Positions 27,069 through 36,655 of a stretch of 64,000 nt of DNA are shown one piece after another. This DNA is from Streptomyces oceani. GTDB taxonomy: Bacteria > Actinomycetota > Actinomycetes > Streptomycetales > Streptomycetaceae. The position numbers and the translations under genes were made by a program. The notes under the pieces are model-generated. The model had not been told where the DNA came from, made no database searches, and saw only the letters and a list, made by a program, of their open reading frames with translations. Each line of letters begins with the position of its first letter. Within the stretch, counting starts at the first letter, position 1. The stretch is taken from the NCBI RefSeq assembly GCF_001751245.1, contig NZ_LJGU01000136.1:1-64000 (forward strand), in the 5' to 3' direction.

Positions 27069-27143
27069 TGCCACGAACCCGGGTGCGGCAGCCCGCCCGT
27101 ACGGCGACAGCCCCTGACCACCGCACCCCCACGGAGTGACGAG

Positions 27144-28400
27144 ATGCCGGCCACCGTGCCCAGTTCCGCGCAACCCGGTCCCGCTCAGCCCCACACCCAG
27201 CCCAACTCGCAACAGCAGATCCGACGGCACAACCTCACCCGGGTCCTGAACGCCGTCGCCGTACACGAGGGCACGGCGTCCCGTGCGTCGGTCGCCACGC
27301 ACATCGGCCTGACCCGTGCCGCCGTGTCGACCCTGGTGGACGAACTGCTGCGGGCCGAGCTGCTGGTGGAGCTCGGCCCGGGTCGCCCCGGCGGAGTGGG
27401 CCGGCCCGGCAGCGCGCTCGCCCTGACCGCACGCGGCCCGTGCGGCATCGGTGCCGAGATCGGAGTCGACCGACTCACGGTCTGCGCCGTGGACCTCAGC
27501 GGCCGGGTACGTGTACGCGCCGAACAGTGCTCCGACAACCGCGGCAGTGACCCGCGCGCGGTGCTACGCCGGCTCTCCGAACTGCTCTGGGAGGCCGCGG
27601 AACAGGCCGAGGAGGCGGGTCTGCGGGCCGCGGGGGTGGCGATCGCCGTGCCGGGACTGGTCGATCGGGGCTCCGGGACCGTGGTGCGCGCGCCCAACCT
27701 CGGCTGGCCCGCGGTCGCCCCCGCTACGGAGCTTACCGTGCCCCTCCCGGTGACCCTGGACAACGAGGCCAACTACGGCGCGCTCGCGGAGCTGTGGCTG
27801 GGCCACAGCCAGGTGCCGAGTGACTTCGTGCATGTCTCCGCCGAGATCGGCATCGGCGGTGCCGTGGTCCTGGACGGGCGACTGCTGCGGGGCGTACGCG
27901 GCTTCGCCGGCGAGTTGGGGCATGTCCCCGTACGCCCCAGCGGGCGAGAGTGCCCCTGCGGCGGTCGCGGCTGTCTGGAACAGTACGCCGGCGAGGGAGC
28001 GCTGCTACGCGGCGCGGGACTGCCGTACCCCTCGGACGACGACCCGATCGCCCTGCTCGCCGAGCGGGCCGCGGAGGGACACCGGACGACCCGCCGCGCG
28101 CTGCGTGAGGCGGGCACCGCGCTGGGTATCGCGCTGTCCGGGGCCGTGAACCTCCTGGACCCCGGGGCGGTGTCGCTGGGTGGCGCGCTGGCGCGGTTGG
28201 GCAGCTGGCTGCTGCCGCCCTTGGAGGCCGAACTCGCCGCTCGCTGCACCGCCCCCGAAGGGCCGCCGCAGGTGCTGCTCTCCAGCGCTGGCGACGACGG
28301 CCCGGTGCTGGGCGCGGCGCACTCCGTGGTGCGCGTCGTGCGGGCCGATCCGCTGGCCTACGCCCCCGCGACGCTGAGCTCCCTGCCCGCCCGCCGGTGA
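27144..28400 (+). CDS. xylR: ROK-family transcriptional repressor, probable XylR
   Basis: The 418-residue protein has a winged helix-turn-helix at about residues 25-95 (ASVATHIGLTRAAVSTLVDE) followed by a ROK sugar-binding domain. That domain includes VAIAVPGLV, NEANYGALAE and the zinc-binding ROK signature CPCGGRGCLEQY (about 271). ROK repressors of this layout control xylose operons and release DNA when the sugar binds. The location directly after xylB and the operator in the xylA-xylB gap support that role; direct evidence is lacking. Confidence 0.85.
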   Translation: MPATVPSSAQPGPAQPHTQPNSQQQIRRHNLTRVLNAVAVHEGTASRASVATHIGLTRAAVSTLVDELLRAELLVELGPGRPGGVGRPGSALALTARGPCGIGAEIGVDRLTVCAVDLSGRVRVRAEQCSDNRGSDPRAVLRRLSELLWEAAEQAEEAGLRAAGVAIAVPGLVDRGSGTVVRAPNLGWPAVAPATELTVPLPVTLDNEANYGALAELWLGHSQVPSDFVHVSAEIGIGGAVVLDGRLLRGVRGFAGELGHVPVRPSGRECPCGGRGCLEQYAGEGALLRGAGLPYPSDDDPIALLAERAAEGHRTTRRALREAGTALGIALSGAVNLLDPGAVSLGGALARLGSWLLPPLEAELAARCTAPEGPPQVLLSSAGDDGPVLGAAHSVVRVVRADPLAYAPATLSSLPARR

Positions 28401-28712
28401 CCTGCGGCCCCCATCCGCCCGCCCGCCACCGGGTGAGAGGCTGGTCCCCGTACGGTTTCCGTGCGGCCCCTACACGTCCCGCCGGGTGCGGGGCGGCCCG
28501 ACCCGTGGGGCTGTGGGACGGTACGCCTCCGTGGAGTGCGCGGAGTCGTTCGTCTCCTCCCACGTCCCCGTGTCGGTCGTGCCCGGCCCCAGCCGGCGCG
28601 TTCGGACCGGAGCCGCGGCCCCACGGCCGGGAAGCACGACGTGACGGTGCCGGCCGGGCACCGTGTCCCCCATCGGCGCCGGCCCCGGCCGGCCGAGAGC
28701 GAAGGAGCACGG
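28401..28712. other. GC-rich intergenic region, no gene seen
   Basis: About 310 bp between the ROK regulator and matB. It is extremely GC-rich and frames read across it without recognisable protein. It holds GAAGGAG, the matB ribosome site, at its end. Confidence 0.35.
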
Positions 28713-30164
28713 GTGATCCCGCTCTTCCCCGCACTACGCGAACCCGCACCACACGTCGCGCTCCGGTTCGGCGAGCGCGCCCTCAGCTACGCCGAACTCG
28801 CCGGAGCCGCACACGCGGTGGCGGAGCGCGTCGGGTCCGCGCGGCGGGTCGCGGTCTGGGCGACACCCAGCCTGGAGACCTCGGTAGCGGTGGTCGCAGC
28901 ACTACTCACGGGCGTGCCGGCCGTGCCGATCAACCCCCGCATCGGCGGACGCGAGCTGGCGCACATCGTCTCGGACAGCACCCCGGACCTCGTCCTCGCC
29001 GAGGCCGAGGCCGAACTGCCGCCGGAACTCGACGGGTTGCCGCGTACGGACGTGTCGGCAGCGCCCCGTACGCTCAGCGAGCCACTGCCGGCGGAGCCGG
29101 CCGCGGACACCACCGCGCTGATCATCTACACCTCGGGCACCACCGGACCGCCCAAGGGTGTCGTGATCTCCCGGACGGCCATCGCGCACACGCTCGACGA
29201 CCTCGCCGACGCCTGGCGGTGGACCGCTGGGGACGTTCTCGTGCACGCCCTGCCGCTGTTCCACGTGCATGGCCTGGTCCTGGGGATGCTGGGCCCGCTG
29301 CGCCGAGGTGGTCGGGTGCACCATGTCGGACGGTTCGACACCGGGACCGTGACCGCGGAACTCGCGGGCGAGGCCAGCATGTTGTTCGGCGTACCGACGA
29401 TGTACCACCGGCTCGCCGAGGCCGTCGGGGACGATCCGCCGCTGCGTGCGGCGTTGGCCGGCGCCCGGCTGCTGGTCTCCGGCTCGGCCGCGCTGCCGGC
29501 GTACGACCACGAGCGGCTCACCCGGGCCACCGGGCAGCGGGTGATCGAGCGCTACGGGATGACCGAGACCCTGATGAACACCAGCGTGCGGCTGGACGAC
29601 ACGGCACCCGCGGGCACGGTGGGCGTGCCGTTGCCGAGCGTGCAGCTGCGGCTCGTGGACGAGGAGGGAGCGCCCGGGGTCCCGTCGGACGGTGCGAGTG
29701 TCGGCGAGATCCAGGTACGCGGTCCCGCGGTGTTCACCGAGTACCTGAATCGTCCGGACGCCACCCGGGCGGCCTTCGCGGAAGGCGGCTGGTTCCGTAC
29801 GGGCGACGTGGCGACGCGGGACGCCGAGGGACGCGTACGGATCGTGGGGCGCAAGTCGACGGATCTGATCAAGAGCGGCGGCTACAAGATCGGCGCCGGC
29901 GAGATCGAGAACGTCCTGCTGGAGCTTCCCGAGGTCGGTGAGGCCGCGGTGACCGGCGAGGCGGACCCGGACCTCGGCGAACGCGTCATCGCCTGGATCG
30001 TGCCCGCGGACCCGGAACACCGCCCGGACGAGGAGGTGGTGGCCGAGCATGTCGCCAAGCAGCTCGCGCCGCACAAGCGACCGCGTGAGGTGCGGTTCCG
30101 GGACCGGCTGCCGCGGAACGACATGGGGAAGGTGCTGAAGCGGTCGCTGTCCGACCCGACGTAG
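28713..30164 (+). CDS. matB: malonyl-CoA synthetase (acyl-CoA synthetase family)
   Basis: The 483-residue adenylate-forming enzyme should make malonyl-CoA from malonate, CoA and ATP, giving an extender unit for fatty acids and polyketides. Motifs are YTSGTTGPPKGVVI (A3, about 142), RYGMTETLMNTSVR (A5, about 281), GWFRTGD (A7), GRKSTDLIKSGGYKIGAGEI (A8) and PRNDMGKVLK with the catalytic Lys (A10). The sequence closely follows the Streptomyces MatB pattern as I recall it (LFHVHGLVLG and LLVSGSAALP are also shared). The start at GTG 28713 has GAAGGAG upstream; the longer frame from 28461 is non-coding in character. It is single, with a terminator shared with the sigma gene. Confidence 0.85.
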   Translation: MIPLFPALREPAPHVALRFGERALSYAELAGAAHAVAERVGSARRVAVWATPSLETSVAVVAALLTGVPAVPINPRIGGRELAHIVSDSTPDLVLAEAEAELPPELDGLPRTDVSAAPRTLSEPLPAEPAADTTALIIYTSGTTGPPKGVVISRTAIAHTLDDLADAWRWTAGDVLVHALPLFHVHGLVLGMLGPLRRGGRVHHVGRFDTGTVTAELAGEASMLFGVPTMYHRLAEAVGDDPPLRAALAGARLLVSGSAALPAYDHERLTRATGQRVIERYGMTETLMNTSVRLDDTAPAGTVGVPLPSVQLRLVDEEGAPGVPSDGASVGEIQVRGPAVFTEYLNRPDATRAAFAEGGWFRTGDVATRDAEGRVRIVGRKSTDLIKSGGYKIGAGEIENVLLELPEVGEAAVTGEADPDLGERVIAWIVPADPEHRPDEEVVAEHVAKQLAPHKRPREVRFRDRLPRNDMGKVLKRSLSDPT

Positions 30165-30171
30165 CCGCCAC

Positions 30172-30210
30172 TGTGCCGCCGGCGGACCACGGGCGTTCGC
30201 CGGCGGCACA
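30172..30210. terminator. bidirectional terminator between matB and the sigma factor
   Basis: A 15-bp stem with one mismatch (30172-30186 with 30196-30210) and a 9-nt loop sits in the 54-bp gap between convergent genes. Confidence 0.8.
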
Positions 30211-30218
30211 GCAGCGGG

Positions 30219-31034
30219 TCAGGCGGCGACCGGCGTGTGCTCCTCGTCCTCGACCTCCGCGCGCAACCGGGCACACGTACGTGCCAGCAGCCTGGAGACG
30301 TGCATCTGGGAGACGTCGAGCTCCTCGGCGATCTGCGACTGCGTCTGGTCACGGAAGAAGCGCAGGTACAGCATGTGCGCTTCCCGTCGGGGTAGCCTGC
30401 GCAACCGCGGCTTGACCGACTCCCGATACACGACGGCGTCCATGCCGGTGTCCGTCGAGCCGAGGGTGTCGACCAGGCTGTAGCCGTCCTCCCCCGTCCC
30501 CAACTGAGCGTCCAGGGAAGCGGACTGGTAGCTCTCGAGCGCGCCGAGCCCGGTGCGTACGTCCTCCTCGGACAGGCCGCTGTGCTCGGCGAGCCTCGAC
30601 ACGCTCGGCGAGCCGCCGTCCCCGGCGTCGAGGCTGCGCAGGCTGCGGCGCACCTGGTTTCGGGCCTCCTGGACCCGACGGGGGACGTACACGTCCCAGG
30701 TGTTGTCGCGAAAGTGCCGCCGGATCTCGCCCATGATGGTGGGGATGGCGTACGGCTCGAAGGGCTTGCCCAGTTCCGGGTCGTACCGCTCGACCGCCTT
30801 GAACAGCCCCAGCGCGGCGACCTGCGCCAGGTCCTCTGGGTTCTCCCCGCGGCCACGGAACTTGCCGGCCAGACGGCGGGCCATGGGCAGCCACGCCTCG
30901 ACGATCTGCTCGCGGAGCGCGTCCCGGTCCGGGCCCTCGGGCATGGTGGCGAGGCGTTGGAGGTCAGCGGCGGTGTCGGGGGCGTCGTGGTGCGAGTGCC
31001 GGGCGTGAGGTGCGCGGGATCGTATGGCGTCCAT
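30219..31034 (-). CDS. RNA polymerase sigma factor, SigB/SigF/SigG subfamily
   Basis: This 271-residue group 3 sigma factor has region 2 with NPEDLAQVAALGLFKAVERY and PTIMGEIRRHFRDNTW, region 3 with VPRRVQEARNQVRRSL, and region 4 with the helix-turn-helix TQSQIAEELDVSQMHVSRLL. Streptomyces carries many such paralogues for osmotic, oxidative and sporulation programmes, usually controlled by RsbW-type anti-sigma proteins. ATG 31034 (MDAIRS) has GGGAGGAG upstream; the frame to 31145 is too long. No anti-sigma gene is beside it. Which stimulus it serves cannot be told. Confidence 0.9.
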   Translation of the reverse strand: MDAIRSRAPHARHSHHDAPDTAADLQRLATMPEGPDRDALREQIVEAWLPMARRLAGKFRGRGENPEDLAQVAALGLFKAVERYDPELGKPFEPYAIPTIMGEIRRHFRDNTWDVYVPRRVQEARNQVRRSLRSLDAGDGGSPSVSRLAEHSGLSEEDVRTGLGALESYQSASLDAQLGTGEDGYSLVDTLGSTDTGMDAVVYRESVKPRLRRLPRREAHMLYLRFFRDQTQSQIAEELDVSQMHVSRLLARTCARLRAEVEDEEHTPVAA

Positions 31035-31257
31035 GGGGTGCTCCTCCCATCGTGCTTCCGTACGACGGGAGCGGCAGCGCAGACACCCGGAACGCGCGGC
31101 GCGCATGCGCGCCGACTCCCGTGTGGTGCCTGCTGATCGAAGCACTCACCCACAGCGTAGCCCGCCCGGCCGGGCTCGAAACCTGCCGCAGCGTAGCTCC
31201 TGCGGATCGTTCCGTCCGGGCGGCGGGCGACCCAGGGCGACGGGCGACCGGAGCGCC

Positions 31258-31992
31258 TCAGCCGCCGATCGGATCGTCGAACTCGTGCGCTCGCATGGCT
31301 CCCGGTGAGATGCCGGTCTTCGTCACCTGCCGGGCCACCACCCGCAGTTTCACGTTCATGGTCTGCGAGGCGTGCACCAACATGTCGAAGGCCTGTGGAG
31401 AGGTGACGCGGTACCGCTCCATGAGGATTCCGGTGGCCTCCCCTATGATCTGCCGACTGTCCATCGCCTTCGCCAGGTTGTCCACCACGGTGGCGTTGGA
31501 CAGCGCGACCGTGGCGTGCGCGGCGTAGATGGCGGCGACGTTCTGGGCGGACGCGTCGAACGCGAGAGACTTCACGGAGTAGAGGTTCAGCGAACTGATC
31601 GTCCCGCTCGGACTGGGCAGGTGGCAGACGAGCATCGAGCCCACGCCCAGTGTCCTGGCCCGCTCGGTGAACCGCGGCCAGCGCAACTCGGCGGACATAT
31701 CGGATATGTACCGAAGAGAGTCACCATCCGCCATCTCCTGCTGGCAGGGACCCTCACCCAACTTGTACTGCGCCTCGTCGAGCTGCATGACCAGGGTCGC
31801 GGTGTACGCCCGGCTGTCGAACCTGCCGTCCTGCCCAAGGAACGTCACACCCGCGAAGTCCGCGCCCTCGACGGTGGTGGCGGCGAGATCCACCACCTCC
31901 TGAAGCGTGCGCGCGACGGAGGTCTGGTTCTGCAATGTTTGCGCTCGAGACGCCAGCAGCGCCGCCAGCTCTGTCTCTGACGAGGACGGCAT
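31258..31992 (-). CDS. GAF and ANTAR domain regulator
   Basis: The 244-residue cytoplasmic protein has a GAF domain at about 20-155 (VVDLAATTVEGADFAGVTF early, SSLNLYSVKSLAF late) and an ANTAR domain at about 160-225 (NATVVDNLAKAMDSRQIIG, GILMERYRVTSPQAFDML). ANTAR proteins bind paired RNA hairpins and antiterminate transcription. GAF-ANTAR proteins are common in actinobacteria, mostly with unknown ligands. It lies 223 bp upstream of the sigma gene on the same strand, so they may be co-regulated. Confidence 0.87.
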   Translation of the reverse strand: MPSSSETELAALLASRAQTLQNQTSVARTLQEVVDLAATTVEGADFAGVTFLGQDGRFDSRAYTATLVMQLDEAQYKLGEGPCQQEMADGDSLRYISDMSAELRWPRFTERARTLGVGSMLVCHLPSPSGTISSLNLYSVKSLAFDASAQNVAAIYAAHATVALSNATVVDNLAKAMDSRQIIGEATGILMERYRVTSPQAFDMLVHASQTMNVKLRVVARQVTKTGISPGAMRAHEFDDPIGG

Positions 31993-32257
31993 GGTCTCAC
32001 CCGTTTCGTTTGTCAGCGGCCCCGCGCAGAGCCTACTGCCATCTCACGCGCGCGGGGTCAGGCCGTGCGTGTGGTATTCAGCAAGGGGGGTTGGCCGCAG
32101 CACGGGGCAGCCCCGGCACGCAAGCCCCTCTGCCTGAAGGGCGAGGGTGAAGGGCGAGGGCACGGCGTACGAGCCACCGTTCCCCGGGCGGCGGGTGACG
32201 CTCGTCGAGGCACGCGAGGGCCTGCCCGCGACCCGGCGAAACCGCCGACCCGGGCGG

Positions 32258-34504
32258 TCAGGGCGTACGCGCGGCGTTGAGCGCGTCGACAGCGGCCCGC
32301 GCGCTGCCGAGGTTGGCGAAGTCCACCGCGACGAAGTTCACCGGCTGTTGGCGCTCGGCTTCACAGCGGCGCGCCCGGTCCAGTACGAAGCCCCGGGAGT
32401 TGACCTCCCCGGCGTCGATACGGCTGCCGCCTCCGTGCGTGATGAAGTGGTTGAGCAGGAACAGCTTCTTGTTCCTGCCGCCGCGATGGGGGACACAGCT
32501 CATCTGGCCCGGCTCCTTGAAGGCGTACGGCGTCTCCATCCCGTACTGGTAGAAGTTGCGGTACCAGGGGGCGGGGCCGGAGCCGTTCTCGGCGAAGACG
32601 ACCAGGCGAGAGTTGTCCTCCACCATCTGCCCCAAGGTGGGCCAGTTCGCCCCCGGATCCGAGGCGGGCGTGTACAGCAGGCGTTCGAGGTCGGCTTCGC
32701 GGAAGGCGGAAGCCGTCTGATCGCCGCTGATGCGGTCCTGGATGATCATGGTGACGACCTCGCCGGGATTGTCGTCGAGCCACTCGCCCACCTCACTCAG
32801 GGTCTCGACGAGCGGTACCGCTCCGGCACGGCAGATCGCGTGGCACAGCCAGAGACCGGGTCTGGCCGGGCTGGCCTCGTCGATGAGCCCGGTGATCCGC
32901 TTCCGCATGTCGGGGGCGTACTCGGAGAGCTTCAGGCGCTCGGCGATCTCGTCCTTCCGCTCCCAGGTGTGGGTGTCGACGAGCAACGCCCGCGCGCCGT
33001 TGTCGAGTTGGGTGGTGATGTCAGCGTCCTGCAGCGGACTGATGAACTTGTCGGTCGTCGAGGACATCGAGTTGTGCGTAGCGAGGTACGCGGCCTGGTC
33101 GTACCGCAGATCGCACAGTTCGGCCGAGCCGTTGCAGTACACCCGCGTCGAACCGGTCGCCGCGGTCGGCACCAGGACGGGTCCCAGGACGGTCGTGGTG
33201 GTGACGGCCGCCCCGACCCCACCCAGCAGGAGACGCCGAGTGCGCGGGGCCAGCCGGCGGCTCGCGGCACGCCGTTCCCACAGAGCCGAGACGGCGAGCA
33301 GCAGCAGCCCCGCACTCAGCGGAGTGAGCGCGGCGAAGAGGCCGGCCTCGGTGAAAGAGCGGGCGCCGGTCCGTTCCAGGTCCGAGACCAGGTGGGCCAG
33401 GGAGGGCGGCCACGAGCCCGGCGGCGTCCATACCCAGGAGTCGGCGCGCCATCGGGCCAGCAGGAAGAGGAGACCGGTCAGGGCACCACCGGTGGTGAGC
33501 AGCGTGCCGAGGTTGCGCAGACGGTGTACCCGACGCCGGGCACCGAACAACCACAGGAAGGCCACCGCCGTGGCTCCCGTGACCGCGGCGACGACCTGCA
33601 CCTGCAGCGTGAGGTGGGTGAAACCGCGAGCGCGCTCCAGCGGTCCGGTTCCCACTCCCGAGTTCTGCAGATCCTCCGCGATGTTCCACCGCCCGCCGTC
33701 GGTGATCCTGATCAGGTCCAGGCTGGCCCTGCTGTCACCCTCGCCCGCCGTGGTGCCCGGCAGGTGCGGTCCGACCGCCGCGAGAGCGGTGGCCACGTCC
33801 CCGACGGCGAGCGCGCCCTCGACCTGTGGCCGCAGCGTGTCCCGTTCGCTCTTCGGCACGCTGGACAGCAGCAGTCGACTCGCGTCCTCCGCGTCCCGGT
33901 CGCTGAGTTCGACCCGCGGCAGGTCGGGCTTACGGCCGGCCGCGAGGTCGTCCAGGGCGTCGTCCAGGTCCTTCAGCGCCGCGTCGAGATCAGCCTCACT
34001 GCGCTCCCCTGCGCCGGACGCCAGTCCCCCCAGATGCACCTGCAGCAGGTCGTTCAGATTGGCCAGCACGGGAGTGAGGTCCACCGACAGACTCAGGGCT
34101 TCGGTGTCCCCCCGGAGATAGCTGAGCAGCGCGGCAACCTGGCTGTCGGTCAGCTCGCGTACGGTCGCCGGCGGCAGCACCGTCTTGAGGTTGGCCGTCA
34201 CGACCGCCTCCGGCACCGGCAGCCGCGCCAGCAGGCTCCGTGCCACCGGTTGGGACTCGGGATCGACGAGCACCTCGTCGTACAGCCGGTCGTACGCCCG
34301 TTCCTCGTCCAGGACGCCCTGATAGAAGCCGCGGCTCAACACCGTGGCGCGCACCGTGCCCGCGCTCGCGAGGACGATCACGCACAGTACGACCAGCACG
34401 CCCGCCATTATGCGGGCGCCACGCAGCAATCGGGCCCGGCGCCAGTCGATAACCTGCGTCGCGGCCGGACTGCGCTCCGCCCGCGGTGTGGCGATGTCGC
34501 CCAC
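32258..34504 (-). CDS. multi-pass membrane protein with external PI-PLC X-like domain
   Basis: This 748-residue protein has one membrane helix near residue 35, a mainly helical extracytoplasmic region (about 55-280), four hydrophobic segments between about 300 and 440, and a C-terminal phosphodiesterase-like domain. The domain begins QAAYLATHNSMSS and LDNGARALLVDTH, the pattern of the PI-PLC X fold where the His is catalytic; a second His (LWLCHAIC) follows. The Cys residues CNGSAELCD and CHAIC suggest export. Secreted bacterial PI-PLC-like enzymes cleave phosphoinositides or related lipids; the real substrate here is unknown. Confidence 0.78.
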   Translation of the reverse strand: MGDIATPRAERSPAATQVIDWRRARLLRGARIMAGVLVVLCVIVLASAGTVRATVLSRGFYQGVLDEERAYDRLYDEVLVDPESQPVARSLLARLPVPEAVVTANLKTVLPPATVRELTDSQVAALLSYLRGDTEALSLSVDLTPVLANLNDLLQVHLGGLASGAGERSEADLDAALKDLDDALDDLAAGRKPDLPRVELSDRDAEDASRLLLSSVPKSERDTLRPQVEGALAVGDVATALAAVGPHLPGTTAGEGDSRASLDLIRITDGGRWNIAEDLQNSGVGTGPLERARGFTHLTLQVQVVAAVTGATAVAFLWLFGARRRVHRLRNLGTLLTTGGALTGLLFLLARWRADSWVWTPPGSWPPSLAHLVSDLERTGARSFTEAGLFAALTPLSAGLLLLAVSALWERRAASRRLAPRTRRLLLGGVGAAVTTTTVLGPVLVPTAATGSTRVYCNGSAELCDLRYDQAAYLATHNSMSSTTDKFISPLQDADITTQLDNGARALLVDTHTWERKDEIAERLKLSEYAPDMRKRITGLIDEASPARPGLWLCHAICRAGAVPLVETLSEVGEWLDDNPGEVVTMIIQDRISGDQTASAFREADLERLLYTPASDPGANWPTLGQMVEDNSRLVVFAENGSGPAPWYRNFYQYGMETPYAFKEPGQMSCVPHRGGRNKKLFLLNHFITHGGGSRIDAGEVNSRGFVLDRARRCEAERQQPVNFVAVDFANLGSARAAVDALNAARTP

Positions 34505-34745
34505 CTTGCTCCCCTATGCCTGCTACGCCTCGTATCGCAGCGTAGGCGAGCCGCAGCCAGGAAGCCAAGACGGGCCGTCGAGCACCCGCCCCGTACGGAG
34601 CACCGGGCCTACCGGCGGTCTCGCCGCTCCCGTGGCTGCGTCAGACGGGCCCGGGAGCCAGCGCCCTAGGAGCCGGGCAGAGGCGGAAGGCCAGTTTCCG
34701 GGCGCCGGCGCGAATCCGCATCAAGTGGCCTAGCAGGCTGGGCAC

Positions 34746-34774
34746 TTGACAGTCCTTTCACCCCTCTCTAGGTT
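34746..34774 (+). promoter_or_regulatory. housekeeping-type promoter of the beta-helix protein gene
   Basis: TTGACA (34746-34751), a 17-bp spacer and TAGGTT (34769-34774) form a near-consensus HrdB promoter about 110 bases before the GTG start. The surrounding 380-bp gap otherwise contains no gene. Confidence 0.75.
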
Positions 34775-34884
34775 CTCAAGAGCAGACATCTGACGTCTCC
34801 TGTCTCGCTACGCAACTGCCGGTGCGCCGCGCACGCACCGGCATCCGACCCGTCCAAGCCCGACGATCACGCTGGGAGTCCGTC

Positions 34885-36483
34885 GTGCGTGCAAGAAGAC
34901 CCACTCTGCTTCTCTCCACCCTGTGCCTGCTCGGTGCCTCCGTATGGGCCATGGCCCCCGCGCAGGCACAGGAGCCCGCGCCCGAACAAGCCCAGCAGGC
35001 GCGGTCCTTCTACGTGGACTGCGGCGCCGACGCCGAGGGCGACGGCAGCGAGGACCAGCCCTGGAACAACCTGGCGCAGGTCAACGCGCACACGTTCCAG
35101 CCCGGCGAGTCGATCCTTCTCAAGCGCGGCTCGACCTGCGCCGGACAGCAGCTGTTCCCCAAGGGCTCGGGGACCGAGGGCCAGCCGATCACCGTCGGCA
35201 CGTACGCCACCGGAGCCAAGCCGAAGCTGGCCGGCGAAGGCAAGGTGACCGACGTGGTCCGGCTCGCGAACCAGCAGTACTGGGAGATTCGCGACCTCGA
35301 GATCTCCAACAAGGGGGACACCGCCGACACCCGACGCGGCGTGCACATCACCCGCTCCGACTCCGGCACGGGCAAGCACTACCTGCTCAGCGGTCTGGAC
35401 ATCCACGATGTCAACGGCAACAAGGCCAAGAAGGATGACGACGCCAGCGCCGGCGTCTTCTTCGAGGTGCTCGGCAACACGACACCCACCAAGTTCGACG
35501 ACGTGGCCATCGTGGACAACACCGTCCGGACCGTTGACCGCTACGGTATCCACTTCTGGACCCGCTGGATGGAACGCCCGGAGTTGGGTAACCCCAACTG
35601 CGGTTCGACCTGCGGGAAATGGACGCCACAGACGAACGTCGTGATCCGCGGCAACGATGTCTCCGACATCGGCGGCGACGCGATCGTGCCGCATCACACC
35701 GAGGGTGCGCTGGTCGAGTACAACACGGTCGACGGTTTCCGTGAGCGTGAGCCGGAGCACTGCGCCGCTGGCATCTGGGGCTGGAACACCAACGATGCCC
35801 TGTACCAGTACAACGAGGTCAGCGGCGGCAAGAGCACCTGCGACGGCCAGGGGATGGACGTCGACGAGTCCAACATCGGCACCATCTACCAGTACAACTA
35901 CAGCCATGACAACGAGGGAGGTTTCATCCTCCTGTGCAACGGCTCCGGGTCCACGACCGACGGCAACATCGTCCGCTACAACGTCAGCCAGAACGACGGC
36001 GGGCAACTCTTCGACATGGTCTGCGGCAAGACCACCAACACGCAGATCCACAACAACACCTTCTACCTGTCGAAGCCGGTCGACATCATCAACAACGCGA
36101 ACGGCTCGACCGGGGCGAACGCAGCCTTCAGCAACAACATCTTCCATGTGGCCACCTCGGAGGCGAGGTACGTCAACGCGGACACCCTGGACTTCGACTC
36201 GAACGTCTTCTACGGCGAGCACCCGCCCGGTGAGCCGGCCGACCCCCACAAGGTGACAAGCGATCCGAAGCTCGCCGCCCCCGGCACCGCGACCTCGCGC
36301 ACCGATGCCGACGGCTACCACCTCGAGGCCGGTTCCTCCGCCCTGGCCAACGGCAAGGTCATGACGTCGCCCGGGAAACGCGACTACTTCGGCAATCCCG
36401 TCCAGGCGGAGTGCGTGCCGGACCGCGGTGCACACCAGTTCTCGACGTCCTGCACCGCTTCGGGTCGCGGCGACGCACGCTGA
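34885..36483 (+). CDS. secreted right-handed parallel beta-helix protein
   Basis: This 532-residue protein has a signal peptide of about 27 residues (cleavage near AQAQ). The mature part starts FYVDCGADAEGDGSEDQPW, the entry usual for pectate-lyase-like beta-helix proteins, and contains many Asn-rich coils (NVVIRGNDVSDIGGD, YNEVSGG, GNIVRYNVSQNDGG, HNNTFY). The superfamily includes polysaccharide lyases and glycoside hydrolases, but no family-specific catalytic set is recognisable. GTG 34885 is chosen for the GGGAG 6 bases before it. The position before the GH35 gene hints at plant polysaccharide breakdown, an inference only. Confidence 0.85.
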   Translation: MRARRPTLLLSTLCLLGASVWAMAPAQAQEPAPEQAQQARSFYVDCGADAEGDGSEDQPWNNLAQVNAHTFQPGESILLKRGSTCAGQQLFPKGSGTEGQPITVGTYATGAKPKLAGEGKVTDVVRLANQQYWEIRDLEISNKGDTADTRRGVHITRSDSGTGKHYLLSGLDIHDVNGNKAKKDDDASAGVFFEVLGNTTPTKFDDVAIVDNTVRTVDRYGIHFWTRWMERPELGNPNCGSTCGKWTPQTNVVIRGNDVSDIGGDAIVPHHTEGALVEYNTVDGFREREPEHCAAGIWGWNTNDALYQYNEVSGGKSTCDGQGMDVDESNIGTIYQYNYSHDNEGGFILLCNGSGSTTDGNIVRYNVSQNDGGQLFDMVCGKTTNTQIHNNTFYLSKPVDIINNANGSTGANAAFSNNIFHVATSEARYVNADTLDFDSNVFYGEHPPGEPADPHKVTSDPKLAAPGTATSRTDADGYHLEAGSSALANGKVMTSPGKRDYFGNPVQAECVPDRGAHQFSTSCTASGRGDAR

Positions 36484-36655
36484 CCGGAAGTCCGAGGCGG
36501 GTCCGGCGGCCTGGTTCGCACCGGTACCGCCGGACAGCGGCCCTGGCGCCACCGGCCCGGGCACCACCGGCGGGTCGCCGGGCGGTGGCCGGATCGTCTC
36601 GCGGACGGGACGAGAGGCCGCGCCGTGGCGTCCGCCGGACCGGCCGCTGCCCGCG

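Noticed and set aside
32147..34669. Plus-strand frame of 840 codons opposite the PI-PLC-like gene
   Set aside because: Product is Arg/Gln-rich without domains; the minus frame shows membrane helices and catalytic motifs.
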